Part shown: piece by piece, positions 47,119 to 54,242 of the stretch | How the letters are laid out: each line of letters starts with the position of its first letter | Numbering within the stretch: position 1 is the stretch's first letter | Assembly (NCBI RefSeq): GCF_018336155.1 | Contig: NZ_JAGYHF010000005.1 | Location: 1-64,000, forward strand | Source of the DNA: Pseudomonas rustica | GTDB taxonomy: Bacteria; Pseudomonadota; Gammaproteobacteria; Pseudomonadales; Pseudomonadaceae | DNA: 64,000 bases | Direction of reading: 5' to 3' | Made by a program: the position numbers and the translations under genes | Notes under the pieces: generated by a model | The model's input: the letters and a program-made list of their open reading frames with translations, nothing else | What the model was told of the DNA's origin: nothing | Databases searched by the model: none

Positions 47119-47379
47119 TTATTGATCCTCAATTGCTTCCGGGAGAAGCCACCACATCGTGACCAAGCGACAGGAGGCGACTGTGTTCGGGTTGGTCAAC
47201 CGGTGAGGATCGTGCACATACCCGGCACACCCGAAGGTGTCCCAAACACAGTCACCATAAACTGCAGGCAATTGAGTGCCGGCAGCATACAGCGCATGCG
47301 TACGCACGATCCATTCGGGTGACCAAGCCCGAGTCGCTGATTGGCAGCGACAGTCACAACTATAGATTCGCGCCCTCAA
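47119..47379 (-). CDS. Doubtful 86-residue open frame
   Basis: Open frame whose stop (TAA) lies one base before the next gene's ATG and whose last codons supply that gene's ribosome binding site, which would suit coupled translation. The sequence is cysteine- and tryptophan-rich (DCVWDTFGCAGYVHDP, TMWWLLPEAIEDQ) and resembles nothing known to me. It may be random; on the other strand a 66-codon frame is equally open. Confidence 0.25.
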   Translation of the reverse strand: MRARIYSCDCRCQSATRAWSPEWIVRTHALYAAGTQLPAVYGDCVWDTFGCAGYVHDPHRLTNPNTVASCRLVTMWWLLPEAIEDQ

Positions 47380-47464
47380 ATCCCGATAGTCGATAAAGCG
47401 GTCTGTTCTTGTAGGAACTGGACGAAGATTGCATCGGACGTTCCTACCGATCCTTCAACGTTTT

Positions 47465-48607
47465 TCAACGCAAATGCACATACGCCGAAATATCCAGCAA
47501 ACTCGTCGCCAACCCTGTCGCCGGTTGGTAAATCGGGCCTTTCACAGTCGAGAACGGCACGCCTTTGCTGCCGAGGGAAACATAACGTTCGCCCTGATCC
47601 AGTTCGGTGAAGTAGGTGTAGGAATAGTTGTGCATTAATTGATATCTGGCCTCGTCGCGGGCGATGCCGTTGGCGAGGTTTTCCAGGTCGGTCTGGGTCA
47701 GGTTGAGGGTTTTGCCAAGTGTTGTGCCCCAGCGGGTCAGGCAGGTCTCGGCGAGGTGGCGAACGATGCGGCCGGGTTCGGTCAGCACTTTCAGGTCGCT
47801 GGTATTGGTCGGCACGCCGCCAGTGGAAGTGGCGTTGCCCGCGAGGGTGGCATGGCGACCGGCCATTGGATAAATGGAGGTTTTGGTGCCGGTGGCTGTT
47901 TGCGGGATCACGCAGCTGAAACCTTTGGAGCGCTCGTCGCGGGCGTAGACGCCGACGTACTCTTTGACGTTGCTGCCGAGTTTGACGCGTTGCTCCTGAA
48001 AGTTGGCGATGCCCGGCACCGGGTCAATCGCAAAAATATTCACCGGGATATTTTTCAGCGCGCTGTCCTTGAGCATCGCGTTGGCCAGCATGTGGCAACT
48101 AATGCCGCCACGACTCCAGCCCACCAGGTTAACCGTGGTCGGAATAACGCCGCCTTTACGGAAGGTCTTGATGATTTGTTCCTGTAACTTCTGCTGGGTG
48201 ACGCTGCGGTCGCCGTAGTTATATTTACGCCAGAACCAAGAGCCTTCGACTTTTACATCTTCAATGGGAATGCCGGCGGCTTTAAGTCGGTTGTATTCGG
48301 CTTCGGTGAGTTGTTCACGTTGCCATTCACATTGGCCCTTGATGATGTTCATGGCGTGTTGCACGTTTTCTTCCCAGCCTTTGCCGAACAGTGTGCCGCT
48401 GAGGCCGTAGTCCTTGTTTTCGGTGAATAGATCATCGGCCTGCAGGTTGCCGCTGCCGGGGCCGTCGACGACGATCCATTCAGCGAACTCGCGGCCTGTA
48501 TGGCGCGAGGCAAGGGTGGAAACCAGTTCGCCGTCCCAGAAGTTTTCATGTTGGGTATCGAACTTGTTAGAACCTGTGCCGCAAAAAAATATAGTGACGA
48601 CTGTCAT
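47465..48607 (-). CDS. Lipase-like alpha/beta hydrolase, possible secreted effector
   Basis: 380-residue protein with the pattern of DUF2235/Tle-like and Legionella DUF5621-like hydrolases. The N-terminal strand is VTIFFCGTGSNKFD (residues 4-17), the nucleophile elbow VNLVGWSRGGISCHM (Ser165), and the next strand ends in FAIDPVPG (Asp196). Further Asp/His residues (GRHATL, MHNYSYTYF) could complete a triad. No signal peptide is visible, so export would need type VI or another one-step system. ATG at 48607 has AAGG upstream. It lies between two related small genes. Assignment as phospholipase or effector is inference. Confidence 0.7.
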   Translation of the reverse strand: MTVVTIFFCGTGSNKFDTQHENFWDGELVSTLASRHTGREFAEWIVVDGPGSGNLQADDLFTENKDYGLSGTLFGKGWEENVQHAMNIIKGQCEWQREQLTEAEYNRLKAAGIPIEDVKVEGSWFWRKYNYGDRSVTQQKLQEQIIKTFRKGGVIPTTVNLVGWSRGGISCHMLANAMLKDSALKNIPVNIFAIDPVPGIANFQEQRVKLGSNVKEYVGVYARDERSKGFSCVIPQTATGTKTSIYPMAGRHATLAGNATSTGGVPTNTSDLKVLTEPGRIVRHLAETCLTRWGTTLGKTLNLTQTDLENLANGIARDEARYQLMHNYSYTYFTELDQGERYVSLGSKGVPFSTVKGPIYQPATGLATSLLDISAYVHLR

Positions 48608-48712
48608 GATGTTGGCCTTGTTGGATATAAGAGCCAACAAGTTAGTGTGCGTCCTACTCATTAATAAAGCGCTGGGTTGTATCCGGGTTTGTGGTTTTTT
48701 ATTGAGGTCGAG

Positions 48713-48972
48713 TTATTTAAGTTGAAGTTTGGCAACTTGCAGCAGGTCGCAGCCATCTTGCACCAATAAATAAAGCGCATTGACGATATGCGGTATATCT
48801 TCGCATCGGCCTGTTTGAAACACATACAGTAAAGTGTTTCCAGCAGATCACTGGCGGCGCGCAAGCGTTGATCGGCGGCATCGAGCAAATCGCTGTGACT
48901 GGCGGCGGTGTCGATCAGCATCACGGGTTTTTCGCTGTAGCAGGTTTTGAGTGGCTGGTAACGGTCGATCAT
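48713..48972 (-). pseudogene. Frameshifted paralogue of the gene at 46818-47117
   Basis: The first 56 residues (MIDRYQPLKTCYSEKPVMLI to LYCMCFKQAD) are in one frame. The homologous end, EDIPHIVNALYLLVQDGCDL then LQVAKLQLK, lies in another frame, ending at a TAA at 48713. A single base is missing near 48800-48808 within GATGCGAAGAT. Repaired, it would be about 86 residues and clearly similar to the intact copy. As written, the frame runs on to 48661 with an unrelated tail. Confidence 0.8.
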
Positions 48973-49410
48973 GGTGAGGCTTGTCCTGTTCGAAGACGCT
49001 CGGGTCGGCCGACAGAGTGCTTTCAGCCGCGCCGGCCACTATAGAAGGGCGTTGCGCAGCGGGACAAGACGGCCGCAATGGACAGTGTTTGTAGGGGGTT
49101 TTCCGCGGTTTACGGATTTTCCCTACGTGATTTTTCGGCATATTCGAGGCAAAACCTCTACGCGGAAAATTCCTACCTGCTTGTCAGGTAATTCGCCGTA
49201 CACGGCGGTCCGGTGCGCGACAGAATCTGTAGGGCGTTTGCAAACGTCTGACATGCGCTTAAAGGGAAAACGGCGGGCGTGCAGGCTGCTCCCACAGAAT
49301 TTACGTGACCGCTGTATCATTCCGAATCGATTTGGCCCCGACCTTTTCTCGACTCGCTGCGATTGCCCGCTAGGCTGTTGGCATGGCAGCGGTCAAAGGA
49401 GTGACAGCGA
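48973..49410. other. Gene-free region with degenerate repeats upstream of recQ-like gene
   Basis: No convincing gene. GTAGGG (about 49091) and CCCTAC (about 49122) bracket a TTTTCC-rich stretch. Related TTTTCGGC, GCGGAAAATTCCTACC and CTGTAGGGCG pieces follow to about 49235. They look like degenerate repeats. The recQ-like promoter must lie in the last 100 bases. Confidence 0.5.
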
Positions 49411-51348
49411 ATGCACAACACCCTGGAACAGGTTTTTGGTTATCCACAGTTTCGTCCCGGACAAGAGGCCGCGATCAGCGCAGTGCTGGCCGGGCGCTCG
49501 GCGGCGGCGATTTTTCCCACCGGCTCCGGCAAGTCCCTTTGCTATCAAATATCGGCGTTGTTGCTGCCGCACCTGACGCTGGTGGTCTCGCCATTGCTGG
49601 CGCTGATGCAGGATCAATTGGCGTTCCTGCAACGCCACGGCATTTCAGCGGGCAGCATTGATTCTGCGCAGAGCCGCGAAGACGCCAATGACGTGATGGC
49701 GCGTGCTCGAACGGGTGAATTGAAGATCCTGATGATCTCGGTTGAGCGCTTGAAGAACGAGCGCTTCCGCAACTTTTTGCAGCAGGTACCGATCTCCTTG
49801 CTGGTGGTGGACGAGGCGCACTGTATCTCCGAGTGGGGCCACAATTTCCGTCCCGATTACCTTAAGCTGCCGGACTATCAACGGCAGTTCAACATCCCGC
49901 AAACCTTACTGCTGACGGCTACTGCGACGCCGAAAGTCATCGTCGATATGCAGAGCAAATTCGCCATCGCTCCAGAGGATGTGGTGACCACCGGTTTCTA
50001 CCGGCCCAACCTCAATCTGTTGGTGGAACCGGTGCGCGGTCAGGACAAACGTCGGCGTCTGGTGGAGTGGATGAGTGAGCGCCCGGGGCAGCCCAGCATC
50101 GTCTACGTGACCTTGCAGAAAACCGCTGAACACATCGCCGAACACCTTGAGCGCAACGGCATTCAGGCCGAGGCGTATCACGCCGGTTTGCCCCACGATA
50201 AGCGTGAAGCGATCCAGAAACGTTTCATGGCCGGGCAGACCAATTGCATCGTCGCGACCATCGCGTTCGGCATGGGCATCGATAAGAGTGATATACGCAA
50301 TGTGGTGCACTTCGACCTGCCCAAATCCATCGAAAACTACAGTCAGGAAATCGGCCGCGCCGGGCGAGACGGGCTGCCCTCGGACTGTCTGGTGCTGGCC
50401 AACCGCGACAGCCTCAACGTGCTGGAAAACTTCGTCTACGGCGATACGCCAGAGCGCGATGGCATTCGTCATGTGCTCGACGAACTGAAGGCTTCGGTGC
50501 CGGACGGGCAGTGGGAGTTTTTGCTCGGGCCGTTGGCGGATCAAAGCAACATTCGTTCGTTGCCGCTGAAGACATTATTGGTGCAACTGGAGCTGCGCGG
50601 TTTGATCGCGCCGCGCTACGCCTACTACGCCGAGTACCGCTTCAAATACCTGGTGGAACCGGACGCATTGCTCTCGCGTTTCGAGGGTGAGCGCAGGGAT
50701 TTTGTCGCGGCGATTATTCAGACCTCCAATCGCGCACGAACATGGGCGACGGTGAGTTTCGACGCGATGTACGAACAGTATTCAGCCGAGCGTAATCGCG
50801 TGGTGACGGCGCTGGATTATTTTCAGGAGAAGGGCTGGGTCGAGCTTGAAAGCAAGCAGATGACCGAGGTCTACAGCCTGCTGCACAGCGACTTTGACAG
50901 TGACGTGTTGTGTGGCGAGTTGCACGATTACTTCACTCGACATGAACAGACCGAAGTGGCGCGGATTCACGCGATGCTTGAGGTTTTCGCCACCGAGCGG
51001 TGTTTGGGTTATCGACTGGCCGAGTACTTCGGTGACCACGATGCGCCCGAGCGTTGTGGGCATTGTTCGGTGTGTCATGGGCAGGTTGCACGCTTGCCGG
51101 CGCCGCCGGAATTGCCGCCGCTTGTGGATAAAAACTTCGCGGCGCTGTGTGGTGATTTTATCCACAGGCATGAACAACACACGGGCAGCGTTCCGACGGC
51201 GGAGCGGTTGACACGGTTTTTGTGCGGGATCAGCGTGCCGCTGTTTACCAAGCTCAAAGCGCGGACGATTCCCGGGTATGCGGCACTGGAGGAATACCCC
51301 TACGCCGAAGTCCGTCACTGGACTCAGGCTCACCTCAATCCCTTGTAG
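49411..51348 (+). CDS. recQ: RecQ-family ATP-dependent DNA helicase
   Basis: 645-residue superfamily-2 helicase. Motif 0 is FGYPQFRPGQEAAI (residues 9-22), Walker A FPTGSGKSLCYQ (about 35-46), motif II VVDEAHCISEWGHNFRPDY, and motif III LTATATP. Motif VI is QEIGRAGRDGLPSDC. The zinc-binding cysteines are RCLGYRLAEYF...RCGHCSVCHG near residues 530-555. The C-terminus differs from E. coli RecQ and a full HRDC domain is not obvious, so it may be a RecQ-like paralogue. ATG at 49411. The stop codon TAG is part of a palindromic repeat. Confidence 0.9.
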   Translation: MHNTLEQVFGYPQFRPGQEAAISAVLAGRSAAAIFPTGSGKSLCYQISALLLPHLTLVVSPLLALMQDQLAFLQRHGISAGSIDSAQSREDANDVMARARTGELKILMISVERLKNERFRNFLQQVPISLLVVDEAHCISEWGHNFRPDYLKLPDYQRQFNIPQTLLLTATATPKVIVDMQSKFAIAPEDVVTTGFYRPNLNLLVEPVRGQDKRRRLVEWMSERPGQPSIVYVTLQKTAEHIAEHLERNGIQAEAYHAGLPHDKREAIQKRFMAGQTNCIVATIAFGMGIDKSDIRNVVHFDLPKSIENYSQEIGRAGRDGLPSDCLVLANRDSLNVLENFVYGDTPERDGIRHVLDELKASVPDGQWEFLLGPLADQSNIRSLPLKTLLVQLELRGLIAPRYAYYAEYRFKYLVEPDALLSRFEGERRDFVAAIIQTSNRARTWATVSFDAMYEQYSAERNRVVTALDYFQEKGWVELESKQMTEVYSLLHSDFDSDVLCGELHDYFTRHEQTEVARIHAMLEVFATERCLGYRLAEYFGDHDAPERCGHCSVCHGQVARLPAPPELPPLVDKNFAALCGDFIHRHEQHTGSVPTAERLTRFLCGISVPLFTKLKARTIPGYAALEEYPYAEVRHWTQAHLNPL

Positions 51349-51438
51349 GAGCCGAGCTTGCTCGCGAAGAGGCCAGCACATCCCAACAGAGCTGTTTGAC
51401 CGTTAAATCGCTTTCGCGAGCAAGCTCTGCTCCTACAG
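51343..51438. repeat. REP-type inverted repeat overlapping recQ stop
   Basis: CCTTGTAGGAGCCGAGCTTG with CTCGCGAA, and inverted TTCGCGAG with CAAGCTCTGCTCCTACAGG. The recQ-like stop codon is the TAG of GTAGGAGC, so the repeat defines the C-terminus. Confidence 0.88.
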
Positions 51439-51561
51439 GAATCGGGGCAAGCAAGGCTCTATCCATCCGCTGAATGTCGATCATCACGGTAATAAACTTC
51501 AAAAAACTTCGTCGGCTGACTATGGTGAGACCAGTCTTTGGATCGCCAACAAGAGAACAAT

Positions 51562-52788
51562 ATGAGCCAGACATCCTTCGATATTCAGCAGGCCGCCGTG
51601 ATCGGCGCGGGCACCATGGGCCGTGGCATCGTCATGTGCCTGGCCAATGCCGGCGTGACAGTGCAGTGGGTAGATAACAACCCACAGATGCTTGAGCAGG
51701 CACTCGCCACCGTTGCCGACACTTATGCACACAATGTGCGGCAGGGGCGCATTGATCAGGTCGAGGCTGATGCGCGTATCGCCCGGGTCAGTGCGGCGGC
51801 GAATTACGCGGCGATTCGCAATGTCGATCTGGTGATCGAAGCGGTGTACGAGAATCTTGAGCTGAAGCAGAAGATCTTCCGCGAGCTGGATGGCTTGCTG
51901 AAGCCTGAAGCGCTATTGGCGAGCAATACCTCGGCACTGGATATCGATGCGATTGCGGCGGCGACAAAACGTCCGGAACAAGTGCTGGGCCTGCATTTCT
52001 TCAGCCCGGCGCACATCATGAAACTGCTGGAAATCGTTCGCGGCGCGCAGACCTCACCAGCAGCTCTGGACGCCGCACTGGCTTTGGGCAAGCGCATGGG
52101 CAAAGTCAGCGTGGTGTCGGGCAACTGCCATGGTTTTATCGGCAACCGCATGCTGCATCCGTATGTGCTCGAGGCGCGCAAGATGTTGCTTGAAGGCGCT
52201 TATCCACAGCAGGTCGATGCCGCGTTGCAAGGTTTCGGTTTCGCCATGGGGCCGTTTCGCATGTACGACGTGGTCGGCATCGATCTGGAATGGCGCGCGC
52301 GCGAGTTGGCCGGCAAGGGCCAGGATGCGCCAGAGGTGCAGGTGGATAATCGCTTGTGCGAAATGGGTCGATTCGGGCAGAAGTCCGGTAACGGCTATTA
52401 CCATTACGAGCCGGGCAGTCGTCAGGCTGAGCATGATCCTGAGGTCGATGCGCTGGTGTTGCAGGTCAGCGAAGGATTGGGCTTTCAGCGCCGTGAGATC
52501 GGCCCGGAGGAGATTCTCGAGCGCTCCCTGCTGGCATTGGTCAACGAAGGGGCGAAGATTCTCCAGGAAGGTATTGCCGAGTCTGCCCATGACATTGATC
52601 TGGTGTATTTGAATGGCTACGGCTTCCCGGCGGATAAGGGCGGGCCGATGGCCTGGGCGGATCAGCAGGGGCTGGCGGATATTCATCAGCGGCTGTTGGC
52701 GCTGGAGACGCGGCAGGGCGATCAATGGAAACCGGCGCGGTTGATTGGTGAGTTGGCGGCGCAGGGGAAGGGGTTTGCTGATCGCTGA
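51562..52788 (+). CDS. 3-hydroxyacyl-CoA dehydrogenase
   Basis: 408-residue NAD-dependent dehydrogenase of fatty-acid or aromatic catabolism, oxidising 3-hydroxyacyl-CoA to 3-ketoacyl-CoA. The Rossmann motif is AAVIGAGTMGRGIVMCLANA (residues 11-30), the catalytic His lies in LGLHFFSPAHIMKLLEIVRG, and the signature region includes GNCHGFIGNRML. Two C-terminal 3HCDH repeats are present (GPFRMYDVVGIDLEW; LALVNEGAKILQEGI). It lacks the hydratase half of FadB-type fusions. ATG at 51562. Confidence 0.92.
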   Translation: MSQTSFDIQQAAVIGAGTMGRGIVMCLANAGVTVQWVDNNPQMLEQALATVADTYAHNVRQGRIDQVEADARIARVSAAANYAAIRNVDLVIEAVYENLELKQKIFRELDGLLKPEALLASNTSALDIDAIAAATKRPEQVLGLHFFSPAHIMKLLEIVRGAQTSPAALDAALALGKRMGKVSVVSGNCHGFIGNRMLHPYVLEARKMLLEGAYPQQVDAALQGFGFAMGPFRMYDVVGIDLEWRARELAGKGQDAPEVQVDNRLCEMGRFGQKSGNGYYHYEPGSRQAEHDPEVDALVLQVSEGLGFQRREIGPEEILERSLLALVNEGAKILQEGIAESAHDIDLVYLNGYGFPADKGGPMAWADQQGLADIHQRLLALETRQGDQWKPARLIGELAAQGKGFADR

Positions 52789-52811
52789 GTGATTGGGTGC
52801 TTGGGGTGACG

Positions 52812-52880
52812 GTTTCGCGAGCAGGCTCGCTCCCACATTTGGAATGCGTTCCGAATGTGGGAGCGGGCTTGCTCGCGAAG
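52812..52880. repeat. REP-type inverted repeat (TTCGCGAGCAGGC family)
   Basis: TTTCGCGAGCAGGCTCGCTC and inverted GAGCGGGCTTGCTCGCGAA with inner CCCACATT / AATGTGGG. Confidence 0.9.
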
Positions 52881-52937
52881 GCCGCGCCACGGATTTAAAT
52901 TAGACTCGCAACAAATACCTTCAGGAATCGTTGATCA

Positions 52938-53372
52938 ATGTCCAACCCGATGCCTCAACGCACCGACTACCCGCACTTCCAGCCCATCACCACACGCTGG
53001 CACGACAACGACGCCTACGGTCACGTCAACAACGTCACCTACTACAGCTTCTTCGACACAGCCGTGAACACATACCTGATCCATGTCGGTGGTCTGGATA
53101 TCCATGACGGGGAAGTGGTGGGTTTCGTGGTCAGCTCGGCATGCGATTACTTCGCGTCGATCGCGTTCCCGGATCTGATCGAGATCGGATTGCGGGTTGG
53201 CAAATTGGGCAACAGCTCGGTGCAATACGAACTGGCGGTGTTCAAGGTCGGCGAAAGCGAGGCCTGTGCGGCCGGGCGTTTCGTGCATGTGTTCGTGGAT
53301 CGGGCGAGCAATCAGCCGGTGCCGATTCCGGGCGAATTGCGTCAGGCGCTGGAACGTCTGGTGGTGGGATAA
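52938..53372 (+). CDS. YbgC/FadM-type acyl-CoA thioesterase
   Basis: 144-residue hotdog-fold thioesterase of the 4HBT class. The family motif TRWHDNDAYGHVNNVTYYSF (residues about 19-38) carries the catalytic Asp. The 3-hydroxyacyl-CoA dehydrogenase gene lies about 150 bases upstream on the same strand, suggesting it releases CoA from intermediates or products of that pathway. ATG at 52938. Confidence 0.9.
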   Translation: MSNPMPQRTDYPHFQPITTRWHDNDAYGHVNNVTYYSFFDTAVNTYLIHVGGLDIHDGEVVGFVVSSACDYFASIAFPDLIEIGLRVGKLGNSSVQYELAVFKVGESEACAAGRFVHVFVDRASNQPVPIPGELRQALERLVVG

Positions 53373-53376
53373 AGCA

Positions 53377-53449
53377 AAAAGATCGCAGCCTGCGGCAGTT
53401 CCTACATTGATCTGTGTAGGAGCTGCCGCAGGCTGCGATCTTTTGATCT
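53377..53449. repeat. REPIN-like inverted repeat (GTAGGAGCTGCCG family)
   Basis: AAAAGATCGCAGCCTGCGGC with inverted GCCGCAGGCTGCGATCTTTT around TTCCTACATTGATCTGTGTAGGA. Here the CTCCTAC ends face inward, the opposite of most other copies. Confidence 0.92.
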
Positions 53450-53468
53450 ACTTGCCGCCGATCAGCAA

Positions 53469-53951
53469 TCAGCGGTGGCGATAATACTTGTGATGCTTGC
53501 GATGGCCATAGGCATGGCCCCGACCACGGTGGTCGTCGCGGTAGTAGCGACGGTTATCACGACCGCGATCGTAATGACGATCATCGTCATCGCTCTTGTT
53601 GCCCATGTAGTTACCCAACGCACCACCGGCACCGCCACCTGCGGCCGAACCGATCAGGCTACCAGTGCTGCCGCCGAGGCTGCGACCGACCACGTTACCG
53701 CCAGCAGCGCCCAACGCACCGCCAATGGCGGCTTCGCCACGGCTGCGTTTGTCGGCGCCGACTGCGCTACCACCCGCGCCGCCCAAGGCTGCGCCAATGG
53801 TGGAACCTGTATTGCCGCCTAAAGACTGACCGACGACCGAGCCAAGAACCCCGCCCAATGCGCCGCCAACACCTGCTTCGGTGGTGCCGCCTGCCGACGC
53901 AAAACCACTGACCAGGCCAAGGGACAACAAGAGAATCTGGGAGAACTTCAT
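53469..53951 (-). CDS. Secreted glycine-zipper protein
   Basis: 160 residues. The signal peptide is MKFSQILLLSLGLVSGFASA. Then follow three glycine-zipper repeats of the type GALGGVLGSVVGQSLGGNTG (about residues 28-120). The end is highly charged and His/Arg/Tyr-rich (DDDDRHYDRGRDNRRYYRDD, GHRKHHKYYRHR). Such proteins insert in or associate with the envelope; function unknown. ATG at 53951. Two TTGTATAC boxes lie 83-120 bases upstream and could control it. Confidence 0.85.
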   Translation of the reverse strand: MKFSQILLLSLGLVSGFASAGGTTEAGVGGALGGVLGSVVGQSLGGNTGSTIGAALGGAGGSAVGADKRSRGEAAIGGALGAAGGNVVGRSLGGSTGSLIGSAAGGGAGGALGNYMGNKSDDDDRHYDRGRDNRRYYRDDHRGRGHAYGHRKHHKYYRHR

Positions 53952-54033
53952 AGAGGAGCCTCAAAGGGATGACGGCGCCGATCCTGAGGCTGTGTAACAA
54001 GCGTGACAATCGAAATCCGACGAATAGCACGAC

Positions 54034-54070
54034 TTGTATACAATTTCGCAAGTTACTGTTTTGTATACGG
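54034..54070. promoter_or_regulatory. Two GTATAC-centred boxes, possible operator pair
   Basis: TTGTATACAA (54034-54043, perfect palindrome) and TTGTATACGG (54061-54070), 27 bases apart. The first has the form of GntR-family sites. They lie between the leftward glycine-zipper gene and the orphan rightward terminator at 54111. Confidence 0.45.
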
Positions 54071-54110
54071 AACTTATCTGTTTTTTGCCGGTCTTTAACT
54101 ACTTCGGACA

Positions 54111-54143
54111 GGCCGCTTTTGTAAAAAAGCGGCCTTTTTTTTG
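54111..54143 (+). terminator. Orphan rightward Rho-independent terminator
   Basis: GGCCGCTTTT and AAAAAAGCGGCC form a ten-pair stem, followed by TTTTTTTT. No rightward gene ends here: the nearest upstream rightward stop is at 53372, and the two flanking genes are leftward. A short transcript starting near 54070-54080 would end here, hence a candidate small RNA of about 70 bases. Confidence 0.8.
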
Positions 54144-54165
54144 GGCGTTAGAAAGGCAAAAAACG

Positions 54166-54238
54166 AAAAGATCGGAGCCTTCGGCAGCTCCTACACCGAT
54201 CCCTGTAGGAGCTGCCGAAGGCTGCGATCTTTTGATCT
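54166..54238. repeat. REPIN-like inverted repeat (GTAGGAGCTGCCG family)
   Basis: AAAAGATCGGAGCCTTCGGC with inverted GCCGAAGGCTGCGATCTTTT; ends five bases before the oxidoreductase stop. Confidence 0.92.
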
Positions 54239-54242
54239 TGTG

